Positions 52,801-62,947 of a stretch of DNA of 64,000 nucleotides are shown one piece after another. The stretch's first letter is position 1; every line of letters begins with the position of its first letter. Origin of the DNA: Pogostemon cablin (Eukaryota > Streptophyta > Magnoliopsida > Lamiales > Lamiaceae); assembly GCA_023678885.1 (NCBI GenBank), contig CM042962.1, forward strand, positions 20,970,336 through 21,034,335, in the 5' to 3' direction. A program made the translations under genes and the position numbers. The notes beneath the pieces are model-generated. The model searched no databases. It was given only the letters and a program-made list of their open reading frames with translations, and was not told the origin of the DNA.

Positions 52801-55800
52801 ACTAATTTGACCATAAAATTGGCAAGAAAATGCTCACTTCAAGGAGTTCTTGACCTGGCTCATGGAGTAGAATCAGCTCCGCACCGTGAGTTTTAAGTGA
52901 CTTTTTGTGCAAGCTTCTTGGCATTTTTATACAAAGAAGACATATTCTCCGACTATATTCTCATGTCTAATAACTAATTTAACCATAAAATTGGCAAGAA
53001 AATGCTCACTTCAAGGTGTTCTTGACTTGGTTCACAGAATAGAATCTGCTCTGCACTGTGAGTTTTTAGTTATTCTATGGCGGAAAATTTAAAGCTTTTT
53101 TATACTCTGAAAATATGTTCTCCAACAACATACTCATGTCTAATAACTAATTTGAACATAAAAATGGTTAGAAAATGTTCACTTCAAGGTGTTCTTGAAT
53201 TGGCTCAGGGAATAGAATCAGCTCTACACTGTGAGTTTTTAACGACTCTATGGCGCATGCTTCCTAACATTTTTATACTCTGAAAACATGTTCTCCAACT
53301 ATATTATCATGTCTAATTACTTATTTGACCATAAAAATGGCAAGAAAATGCTCCATTCAAGGTGGTCTTGACCTGGCTCACGGAGTAGAATCAGCTCTGC
53401 ACTATAAGTTTTCAGTGACTATACGGTACAAGCTTCCTAGCATTTTTATACTCTGAAAACATATTCTCCAACTATATTCTCATGTCTAATAACTAATTTG
53501 ACCATAAAAATAACTAGAGAATACTCACTTCAAGGAGTTCTTGACTTGGCTCACAAAGCAGAGTCAGCTATGCACTGTGAGTTTTTAGTGACTCGATGGC
53601 GCAACCTTCCTAGCATTTTTATACTCTGAAAACATGTTCTCAAACTATATTCTCATGTCTAACAACTAATTTGACCATAAAATTAGCAACAAAATGCTCG
53701 CTTCAAGGTATTCTTGACCTGGCTCATGGAGAAGAATCAGCTCCGCACTGTGAATTTTTAGTGACTCTTTGGTGCAAGCTTCCTAGCATTTTTATACTCT
53801 GAAAAGATGTTCTCAAACTATATTCTCATGTCTAATAACTAATTTGACCATAAAATTAGCAACAAAATGATCGCTTCAAGGAATTCTTGACCAGACTCAT
53901 GGAATAGAATTAGCTCCGTACTGTGAATTTTTAGTGACTCTTTGGTGCAAGCTTCCTGGCATTTTTATACTCAGAAAACATGATCTCCAACTATATTCTC
54001 ATGTCTAATAACTAATTTAACCTTAAAATTGGCAAGAAAATGCTCACTTCAAGGAGTTCTTAACCTGGTTCATAGAGTAGAATCAGTTCTGCAATGTGAA
54101 TTTTTAGTTATTCTATGGCGGAAACTTTGTAGCTTTTTTATACTTTGAAAACATGTTCTCCAAGAACATACTCCTGTCAAATAACTAATTTGAACATAAA
54201 AATGGTAAGAAAATGTTCACTTCAAGGAGTTCTTGAGTTGTGTCATGGAGTAGAATCAGCTCTATACTGTGAGTTTTTAGTGACTCTATGGCGCAAGCTT
54301 CCTAGCATTTTTATACTCTGAAAACATATTCTCCAACTATATTCTCATGTCTAATTACTAATTTGACCATAAAATGGTAAGAAAATGCTCCCTTCAAGGT
54401 GGTCTTGACCTAGCTCACGGAGTAAAATCAGCTCTGCACTATGAGTTTTCAGTGACTCTATGGTACAAGCTTCCTAGCATGTTATACTCTAAAAACATAT
54501 TATCCAACTATATTCTCATGTCTAATAACTAATTTGACCGCAAAAATGGCAAGAAAATACTTACTTCAAGGAGTTATTGACCTGGATCACAAAGTAGAGT
54601 CTGCTATGCACTGTGAGTTTTTAGTGACACTATGGCGCAACATTCGTAACATTTTTATACTTTGAAAACATGTTCTCAAACTATATTCGCATGTCTAATA
54701 ACTAATTTGACCATAAAATTGGCAAGAAAATGCTCACTTCAAGGAGTTCTTGACCTGGCTCATGGAGTAGAATCAGCTCCGCACCGTGAGTTTTTAGTGA
54801 CTTTTGTGCAAGCTTCTGGCATTTTTATACAAAGAAGACATATTCTCCGACTATATTCTCATGTCTAATAACTAATTTAACCATAAAATTGGCAAGAAAA
54901 TGCTCACTTCAAGGAGTTCTTGACTTGGTTCACAGAATAGAATCAGCTCTGCACTGTGAGTTTTTAGTTATTCTATGGCGGAAAATTTAAAGCTTTTTTA
55001 TACTCTGAAAATATGTTCTCCAACAACATACTCATGTCTAATAACTAATTTGAACATAAAAATGGTTAGAAAATGTTCACTTCAAGGTGTTCTTGAATTG
55101 GCTCAGGGAATAGAATCAGCTCTACACTGTGAGTTTTTAACGACTCTATGGCGCATGCTTCTTAACATTTTTATACTCTGAAAACATGTTCTCCAACTAT
55201 ATTATCATGTCTAATTACTTATTTGACCATAAAAATGGCAAGAAAATGCTCCATTCAAGGTGGTCTTGACCTGGCTCACGGAGTAGAATCAGCTCTGCAC
55301 TATGAGTTTTCAGTGACTATACGGTACAAGCTTCCTAGCATTTTTATACTCTGAAAACATATTCTCCAACTATATTCTCATGTCTAATAACTAATTTGAC
55401 CATAAAAATAACAAGAGAATACTCACTTCAAGGAGTTCTTGACTTGGCTCACAAAGCAGAGTCAGCTATGCACTGTGAGTTTTTAGTGACTCGATGGCGC
55501 AACCTTCCTAGCATTTTTATACTCTGAAAACATGTTCTCAAACTATATTCTCATGTCTAACAACTAATTTGACCATAAAATTAGCAACAAAATGCTCGCT
55601 TCAAGGAATTCTTGACCTGGCTCATGGAGAAGAATCAGCTCCGCACTGTGAATTTTTAGTGACTCTTTGGTGCAAGCTTCCTAGCTTTTTTATAACATGT
55701 TCTCAAACTATATTCTCATGTCTAATAACTAATTTGACCATACAATTAGCAACAAAATGATCGCTTCAAGGAATTCTTGACCAGACTCTTGGAATAGAAT

Positions 55801-56505
55801 TAGCTCCGTACTGTGAATTTTTAGTGACTCTTTGGTGCAAGCTTCCTGGCATTTTTATACTCAGAAAACATGATCTCCAACTATATTCTCATGTCTAATA
55901 ACTAATTTAACCTTAAAATTGGCAAGAAAATGCTCACTTCAAGGAGTTCATAACCTGGTTCATAGAGTAGAATCAGTTCTGCAATGTGAGTTTTTAGTTA
56001 TTCTATGGCGGAAACTTTGTAGGTTTTTTATACTTTGAAAACATGTTCTCCAAGAACATACTCCTGTCAAATAACTAATTTTAACATAAAAATGGAGTAG
56101 AATCAGCTCTATACTGTGAGTTTTTAGTGGACTCTATGGCGCAAGCTTCCTAGCATTTTTATACTCTGAAAACATATTCTCCAACTATATTCTCATGTCT
56201 AATTACTAATTTGACCATAAAATGGTAAGAAAATGCTCCCTTCAAGGTGTTCTTGACCTGGCTCACGGAGTAAAATCAGCTCTGCACTATGAGTTTTCAG
56301 TGACTCTATGGTACAAGCTTCCTAGCATTTTATACTCTAAAAATATATTATCCAACTATATTCTCATATCTAATAACTAATTTGACCACAAAATTGGCAA
56401 GAAAATACTCACTTCAAATAGTTATTGACCTGGCTCACAAAGCAGATTCAGCTATGCACTGTGAGTTTTTAGTTACTAGATGGCGCAACCTTCGTAACAT
56501 TTTTA
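49821..56505 (+). repeat. Variant HORs: 11-mer, 6-mer, 11-mer, shortened 11-mer
   Basis: Spacing of m1 changes here: 49821, 51722, 52757, 54658 and 56506, giving 1901, 1035, 1901 and 1848 bp. An extra monomer, m6' ('gaaaagatgttctcaaac', 'aaaatgatcgcttcaagg', 'gaccagactcatgg'), is inserted after m6 at about 50860, 51893, 53800 and 55690 and accounts for the 11-mer. The 1035-bp unit begins with a hybrid monomer, m1 in its first half and m6 in its second half (switch near 51800), followed by m6', m7, m8, m9 and m10, so m2-m5 are lost. The 1848-bp unit has the m6' start shortened (about 11 bp at 55690) and m8 shortened (about 42 bp at 56097), which together explain the missing 53 bp. Confidence 0.9.
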
Positions 56506-57776
56506 TACTTTGAAAACATGTTCTCAAACTATATTCGCATGTCTACTAACTAATTTGACCATAAAATTGGCAAGAAAATGTTCACTTCAAGGAGTTCTTG
56601 ACCTGGCTCACGGAGTAGAATCAGCTCCGCACCGTGAGTTTTTAGTGACTCTTTTATGCAAGCTTCCTGGCATTTTTATACACAGAAGACATATTCTCCG
56701 ACTATATTCTCATGTCTAATAACTAATTTAACCATAAAATTGGCAAGAAAATGCTCACTTCAAGGAGTTCTTGACTTGGCTCACAGAGTAGAATCAGCTC
56801 TGCACTGTGAATTTTTAGTTATTCTATGGCGGAAACTTTGTAGCTTTTTATACTCAGAAAATATGTTCTCCAACAACATACTAATGTCTAATAGCTAATT
56901 GAACATAAAAATGGTAGGAAAATGTTCACTTCAAGGTGTTCTTGAATTGGCTCAGGGAATAGAATCAGCTCTACACTGTGAGTTTTTAACGACTCTATGG
57001 CGCATGCTTCCTAACATTTTTATACTCTGAAAATATGTTCTCCAACTATATTCTCATGTCTAATTACTAATTTGACCATAAAAATGGCAAGAAAATGCTC
57101 CATTCAAGGTGGTCTTGACCTGGCTCACGGAGTAGAATCAGCTCTGCACTATGAGTTTTCAGTGACTCTATGGTACAAGCTTCCTAGCATTTTTATACTC
57201 TGAAAACATATTCTCCAACTATATTCTCATGTTTAATAACTAATTTGACCATAAAAATAACAAGAGAATACTCACTTCAAGGAGTTCTTGACCTGGCTCA
57301 CAAAGCAGAGTCAGCTATGCACTGTGAGTTTTTAGTGACTCGATGGCGCAACCTTTCTAGCATTTTTATACTCTGAAAACATGTTCTCAAACTATATTCT
57401 CATGTCTAATAACTAATTTGACCATAAAATTAGCAGCAAAATGCTCGCTTCAAGGAATTCTTGACCTGACTCAGGGAGTAGAATCAGCTCCGCACTGTGA
57501 ATTTTTAGTGACTCTTTGGTGCAAGCTTCCTGGCATTTTTATAATCAGAAAACATGATCTCCAACTATATTCTAATGTATAATAACTAATTTAACCTTAA
57601 AATTGGCAAGAAAATGCTCACTTCAAGGAGTTCTTAACCTGGCTCATTGAGTAGAATCAGTTCTGCAATGTGAGTTTTTAGTTATTCTATGGCGAAAACT
57701 TTGTAGCTTTTTTATACTCTGAAAACATGTTCTCCAAGAACATACTCCTGTCAAATAACTAATTTGAACATAAAAA
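56506..57776 (+). repeat. Terminal, partial 10-mer HOR unit
   Basis: Monomers m1 (56506), m2, m3, m4, m5, m6 and m7 follow in order without the extra m6'. The satellite then stops inside m8, after 'aactaatttgaacataaaa' (57776), and passes directly into non-repetitive AT-rich DNA. The last unit is therefore of the ordinary 10-mer type, although its neighbours are 11-mers. Confidence 0.9.
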
Positions 57777-58078
57777 AAATGTAGAAACAATTACCACATA
57801 ATTATCACATAATTATAAAATGCACATAACAAAAATTAAATTATATTGACACATGAGTAGTGAGAAGCTCGAGTATTACATTTATATCACCCGAGTGAAA
57901 TCCTCCAAAATTACTAAAACTAAGCCCAAATGATAGTGCTGGATTTGAAATGCACATTGATTTAGACACTCAACAACGAAATTGTTATTGTGATTTCAAA
58001 ACTGAGGCTTGATATTTGAAGAACTCCAACAGAACACCTAATTGAAGCAATCGTGCCCTAATTTTTCAGCATTGATGG
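57777..58078. other. AT-rich non-satellite DNA, nothing recognised
   Basis: This is the first sequence after the satellite boundary. It has no open frame of note, no repeat with the rest of the window, and no RNA-gene signature seen by eye. Confidence 0.6.
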
Positions 58079-59255
58079 GATAGAAGTAAGGGTAGACGGT
58101 ACGGTATACCGAATATTTTCATGCATACTGTATACCATAACAAAATTTTCGGTATTAAAAAATGTATATCAATACCGTACCGAAAATTTTGGTATACCAA
58201 ATTTCGGTATGCTAATTGTTAATACCAAATTCTACCGAATACCGAAACATTATTTTTTACCAATATACCTACATACCGAAAAAATAGCGAAATAAAATCA
58301 ATCTTAAAGATGGCAGAAAAACTGATCCATTGTCCATTGATTTTAAAATCATTTACTCCCTTCCTTTTTTTATTTTTATTTTTATTTAGGAAGTAATTTA
58401 TTTTTCCTAAATAAAAAGTATGAAAGAGGGCAGTTGCTACGAATTTTTGAAAACCTAATCTAAAGGACGAAAATAAATAAAAAATAGAGGAGAACTTAAT
58501 TACATTTGTAATGCAAATGAATTTTTTGCAGGGGAATGAATGAAATTTCTGGGGTATAATTATATTTATAAATTAATTTCATACCGAGTTTATCACTAAT
58601 AGCAAATATTCTAAAGAATTACAATACAACTATAATGACTATTCCAATTCGATTAATTTTGGAAGTGAGAAGATTTGAATTCGTACATACATGAGATTAG
58701 GAAATTGGAGAATCCATATCAGGTCGAAGAGGGGAGTATGGCGGACGTGGTGGCGGCGGAGGAAATAGGAAGTTGGAGCAACTTACCAATCGGAGTGAGA
58801 GTTATGTAGTGGAAGAATGTATCTATCTCTCAAACGTTGGACGAGGGTTGAGGAGGGCCGAGGGTGGCTGCTAGGTTCACCTCACGAATCTCACCCTTCT
58901 GTTTTGTTACAAAACTTCTGCATTCATTTAAAATATTATAGATAAGTTAAAAAAGCTAAATTAATTTAATTTATATATAATTATTTATGTTTATTATTAA
59001 TATTTTTTAATTAATTGTTCGGTATACCAGTATGTACCGAAATACCGATATATTTATTGATATTTCGGTGTATATACCGAAATACCAATTTTTTAAAATT
59101 ATCTTATCGATACCGAACCAAAAAATTCATGTACGGTATCATACCGTACCGAAATTTTTTGGTATGCTGAAATTTTCGATAAATTCATTATTTTACGTTA
59201 CGATAAATACGATATACCGATTTTTCGGCAATTTCGTCCACTCCTAGATAGAAGT
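58079..59255. mobile_element. Non-autonomous hAT-type DNA transposon with target duplication
   Basis: The element 58088-59246 (1159 bp) is flanked by a perfect direct repeat, 'gatagaagt' at 58079-58087 and 59247-59255, consistent with the 8-bp (here 8-9 bp) target duplication of hAT elements. The termini are imperfect inverted repeats: 'aagggtagacg' on the left, and 'taggagtggacg' read inward from the right. Long subterminal regions on both sides are packed with 'cggtataccg', 'ataccgaa' and 'tttcggtat' motifs in both orientations, typical of plant hAT elements. No transposase frame exists, so mobility would depend on a relative. The central part (58310-58960) is unlike the ends and includes a GC-richer stretch at 58735-58880. 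Confidence 0.8.
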
Positions 59256-59655
59256 GGCAATGGGCTTTAATACGATTATGGACTTACAAGAAAAAAATAA
59301 GACCAAGCCCATAATTTTCAGAGAAAAAGGAGACTTAGTAGGTGCTTTGCGAAATTGCGAATTGCCGCCCTCAATTAACAGTCTTAAAAAAATCATTATA
59401 CCCTAAATAAATGTTACTAAGCCATAGCTCATTAAATCGATGTATTGATATAGTTAATATTTAATACACTTAAAAGGAAATTGACTCAATAGAACTGTGT
59501 GGACTTATGTGACATAGATCAAAATAAAGCCTAAACCTAATAGACGAAATTTACAAAATATTGACAGAAAATTAACAATACACATAACTAAATAGAATAA
59601 AGCAGATATTGACCGGATAGAATTACCTTAAAGAAAATAAAAAATTTTAATACAT
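59256..59655. other. AT-rich spacer between two transposons
   Basis: This lies between the hAT target repeat and the Mutator-like element. It is A/T-rich, without a convincing coding frame, repeat or regulatory motif. Confidence 0.6.
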
Positions 59656-60830
59656 TAAAAGAAAGGAGTAGCTATTTGCACCCTCAAAATTGATAAACAA
59701 ACCCATTTACTTAAAATACCCTACTAAAATTAAAATTATATATTTAAATTACTTAATACACCCAAGACAACTTTCCCTTTTTAATTAACAATGCCCAAAA
59801 TTAAAAAAAAAAACTTAATTAATCTCAAAATTCAAAACGGAAGAAAATGTTGAAGAAGAAAACTGATGAGTTCGGTGTCTTCATACAAGTTGATGATTTA
59901 GGATTCGAAGTGCCAGTAAGAAACCTCGAAACGGGCAACATGGTCTACTGTGGAAGTCGACAGACCAACCTGCATCGTGTCGGGAAGATGTGTCTTCAAG
60001 TTGTAGGTATGCACAAACTCCACGCTCTCCGACCCGTACTGAGCGTGAACTGTGATCCGGTGCGTGGCCGCTTCTTAGTCTGTACGCACCTCGACCTGCT
60101 TGAAGATGCCATCCTCGAAGTTGGCAGTAGCCACTGATTTCTTGCTCCCGATGTGCCTGTGCTTCGGATTCCACTCTGGGTTGACATACGTGTCGAACTC
60201 CACCGCAAAGACGAGGCCATCGATAGCGTTGAAGATGCCCAGGTCATCGTCGTCGCCCCCGTGGGCAAGGTGGAGTTCATGGGTACGATGAAGAAGGTAA
60301 AGCCGTCGCCGGGTGGTCATCCAATTTGGAGATTTTTAATTTAATGTTGGTCTCAAAGGTGGCCTAACGGCCTCGGCCGCCGTTGTCCTCCCGAAACTTG
60401 ATAGGGTTGGAGTAGAGAACCCTACCAACACTGTAGGCATATTACTATGTGTCCTCTTCTACATCAAATTCTTTTTTATGCGTCTTGTCAATCGCGCTAG
60501 GTTAAGATTAGGAATAGAATACCATCACGCCATTATTCTCCTCTTTACGATTATTGTTTATTCCGAACGATCATTATTCTCTGTTTTTGCTTGATTCATG
60601 ATAGTATGCTGATACAGAAAGGTTTAGAGTTGATCATGTTTGAGTGATAACAACAATGGGTGCATCAACAAATCTGATTGGGGTGCATTTAAAAATTTAA
60701 TTATAATTATTATTATTTTATTATTTATAAAAGATTTTTTATGTCTTTTCACATTATTATATTTTAATTATATAGATTATTGGGGTTTGTTTAGCAATTT
60801 TGGGGTGAAATAGCCGTCTCATAAAAAAAA
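59656..60830. mobile_element. Mutator-like (Pack-MULE-type) element carrying a lectin fragment
   Basis: The left end at 59665 reads 'ggagtagctatttgcaccc'. The right end at 60821, read inward on the minus strand, gives 'tgagacggctatttcaccc'. The similarity continues inward ('caaaattgataaacaaaccc' against 'caaaattgctaaacaaaccc') for about 40 bp, then more loosely through AT-rich sequence to a second 'cacccaa'/'caccccaa'-like block (59758 and 60675). Flanks are 'taaaagaaa' (59656-59664) and 'taaaaaaaa' (60822-60830), a 9-bp repeat with one mismatch, the size Mutator elements generate, although A-rich sequence weakens this test. The interior is much more GC-rich and holds a broken lectin gene on the minus strand rather than a transposase, which is the Pack-MULE arrangement. 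It ends about 230 bp before the malate dehydrogenase ATG. Confidence 0.65.
59895..60445 (-). pseudogene. L-type (legume-type) lectin domain fragment, broken
   Basis: The lectin fold is readable in pieces, in order, on the minus strand. 'VGRVLYSNPIKF' lies near 60395-60435, followed by a stop and 'ATFETNI' near 60345-60365. 'DGFTFFIVPMNS' (60270-60310) is in another frame. Then come 'DDDDLGIFNAIDGLVFAVEF', 'DTYVNPEWNPK', 'IGSKKSVATANFEDG' and 'FKQVEV' (60080-60255), a stop at 60075-60077, and finally 'HAQYGSESVEF' and 'LPDTMQVGLSTSTV' to 'FEVSYWHFES' (59898-60070). The block 'VAVEFDT(F/Y)xNPxW' is the carbohydrate and metal-binding signature of L-type lectins. Signal peptide and N-terminal strands are missing, no kinase domain follows, and at least two frameshifts and two internal stops occur. 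It lies wholly inside the Mutator-like element, so it is probably a captured gene fragment. An antisense reading frame at 59847-60137 is a shadow. Confidence 0.8.
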
Positions 60831-61058
60831 TTGATAGATTTTCTAAATTTTAGTCGAATGAACATTTTTTCTTATATAAATTTGACTTTGGGCAAAATGG
60901 GCAATTTCTCAAAATAAAAAGTAAATATTAAAAATTTTTTATGCTCACAGCCTCACACTCTTCTCGAGTAAAGTCCATACCTTAGAACATTATTCTCGCA
61001 GATATCCTCTCCATAGTTTTACATTGATAATCGAATCACAAGTTTTCGAGCTCCAACA
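60831..61058 (+). promoter_or_regulatory. Remaining promoter and 5' leader of the malate dehydrogenase gene
   Basis: Only about 230 bp separate the Mutator-like element from the ATG. A TATA-like 'tatataa' lies at 60873-60879, about 180 bp before the ATG, leaving room for a leader of roughly 150 nt rich in C and T ('cctcacactcttctcg'). Any upstream elements of the ancestral promoter have been displaced by the transposon. Confidence 0.5.
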
Positions 61059-62947
61059 ATGGCGAAAGAACCAGTTCGGGTTCTTGTCACCGGCGCCGCA
61101 GGTGAATGATTGGCTAGCTGCTACGTTATATAGGATCTGCTTTTTTTAATAAAATTGATATGATTGTTGGATGTTGGATGAGTTTTTTCTTTTGATCAGT
61201 GTATTACATCATGGATCTATTCGTGTGTTATTTCTACTGCTCGCAATGGTTCTGCATGTAATTTTATGATCAAATGCTCATGTTTATTGAATGGTTTTCT
61301 TCGTGACTCGTGAGTGAGTAAGCAAATACTGTGATTGGATGTATATATACAATCAGATTCTTTTGACTGAATAGATTTAATGAATTCCGTAATTGCACAT
61401 TGACGTTAATTTAAGGGTTTAAGATTAGTCATGTTTCTTAGGTGGTGTTTTCATAGACAATCTTCAAGTTTTATTACATTGTTTATTTTTTTTTTTTTTG
61501 GGGGGTTGGGGAGTTATATGGAAAGGGAATTGATCAATAATTTATGTTTTAAAAAAATTTGGTGATTTTCCAAGTTATTTAATTGATGGATTTCATTAAG
61601 TGTAAGTAGCTTTGGATGATTGAATTTGTTTGTTTTATAGGACAAATCGGATATGCTCTGGTTCCAATGGTTGCATGTGGAGTTATGTTGGGACCCGACC
61701 AACCGGTGATCCTTCACATGCTTGAAATTCCACTTACTGCTGAGGCACTCAATGGAGTTAAAATGGAACTAGTTGATGCAACATTCCCTCCTCTTAAAGG
61801 TAGCATACTATATTCTTGACTTGTTCTCCTTTTCAAATTCTTGTTCAAAGGGATTACTGATTGAAACACATCCATTGTGCCATTTAATTCAGGTGTTGTG
61901 GCTACTACTGATGCTGTTGAAGTTTGCACTGGTGTCAATGTTGCTGTTATGGTTGGTGGATTTCCAAGAAAAGAGGGCATGTAAAGGAAAGATGTGATGT
62001 CGAAGAATGTGTCTATCTACAAGTCTCAAGCTTCTGCTTTTGAGAAGCATGTTGTAGCTAACTGCAAGGTGATTATTCATTCTGTGCATGTGAGAGCAGA
62101 TCAGCAGGAAACATATTTGCCAAAATGCTATTAGTGTTTGTTTAATTTCTGAAGTATGGTATACTAGGATAACCTAAGAATCTAGAAATGCGTTTCTGAA
62201 TTCTGAGGGTTACAACAAGATGACTGATCTAATTCTAATTGTGATATGAATTTCAGGTTTTAGTCATTGCTAATCCTGCAAACACCAATGCGTTGATTCT
62301 TAAGGAGTTTGCTCCATCTATTCCCGAAAAGAACATCACTTGCTTGACCAGATTGGACCACAACAGGGCCATTGGACAGATTTCAGAGAGGTTGAAGGTG
62401 CAAGTATCAGATGTTAAGAATGTCATCATTTGGGGAAATCACTCGTCAATCCAGTATCTTGATGTCAACCATGCAACTGTGAAAACTCCAGCCGGAGAAA
62501 AACATGTCCGTTTGCTTGTCGCTAATGATGAATGGTACAAAAGTTTGATTAAATTGAAACATATATCAATAAATACATCCAACATTAGTTACATCTCAAA
62601 ACTTTTGATATTGCTAGGTTGAATGGAGAGTTTATAACTACAGTGCAGCAGCGTGGCGCTGCTATAATCAAAGCTCGAAAGTTATCCAGTGCACTCTCTG
62701 CTGCTAGTTCTGCTTACGATCATATTCGTGACTGGGTTCTTGGAACTTCAGAGGTAAACTGCGTTCTCTATTTTTGGACCATAAAACGAAGAATGGGTTA
62801 ACATTATACATTGTTTTTCCTTGTAATGATTACAGGGTACTTGGATCTCTATGGGTGTATACTCTGATGGCTCATACAATGTCCCAGCTGGCCTCATTTA
62901 TTCATTCCTAGTCACCTGCAAAAATGGAGCGTGGTCTATTGTACAAG
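61059..62947 (+). pseudogene. Cytosolic NAD-malate dehydrogenase, exons 1-6, premature stop
   Basis: Six exons with GT-AG introns, phases kept, read a cytosolic malate dehydrogenase (malate + NAD+ to oxaloacetate + NADH): 61059-61101, 61641-61799, 61893-62068, 62257-62534, 62618-62753 and 62836-62947, 301 codons plus one base. The first exon gives 'MAKEPVRVLVTGAA' with no transit peptide, and the splice completes the NAD-binding 'GAAGQIGYA'. Other landmarks are the mobile loop 'GGFPRKEGM', 'ANPANTNA', the catalytic 'LTRLDHNRA' and 'WGNHSS', and 'SMGVYSDGSYNVPAGL'. Codon 98, just after 'RKEGM' and normally Glu, is TAA (61982-61984), so the product would stop at 97 residues without the catalytic His. 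The last exon (about 31 residues) does not appear before the window ends. Changes at usually fixed positions ('VACGV', 'IQYLDV', 'YSFLVT') also suggest relaxed constraint. Identity of the family is certain; pseudogene status depends on the stop being real. Confidence 0.9.

Noticed and set aside
34283..56898. Matching plus-strand reading frames, some 80-125 codons, in the right array
   Set aside because: These are the same satellite peptides, lengthened where a small indel joins frames of neighbouring monomers. There is no domain, signal or codon bias to support a gene.
1..57776. Regularly spaced repeats resembling a CRISPR array
   Set aside because: The whole 173-bp unit is repeated with no unique spacers, and the context is eukaryotic.
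59847..60137. 96-codon plus-strand frame starting MLKKKTDEF
   Set aside because: It is antisense to the lectin fragment, which shows conserved family motifs on the other strand.
61059..62947. Processed (retroposed) malate dehydrogenase copy
   Set aside because: Five complete GT-AG introns are present.
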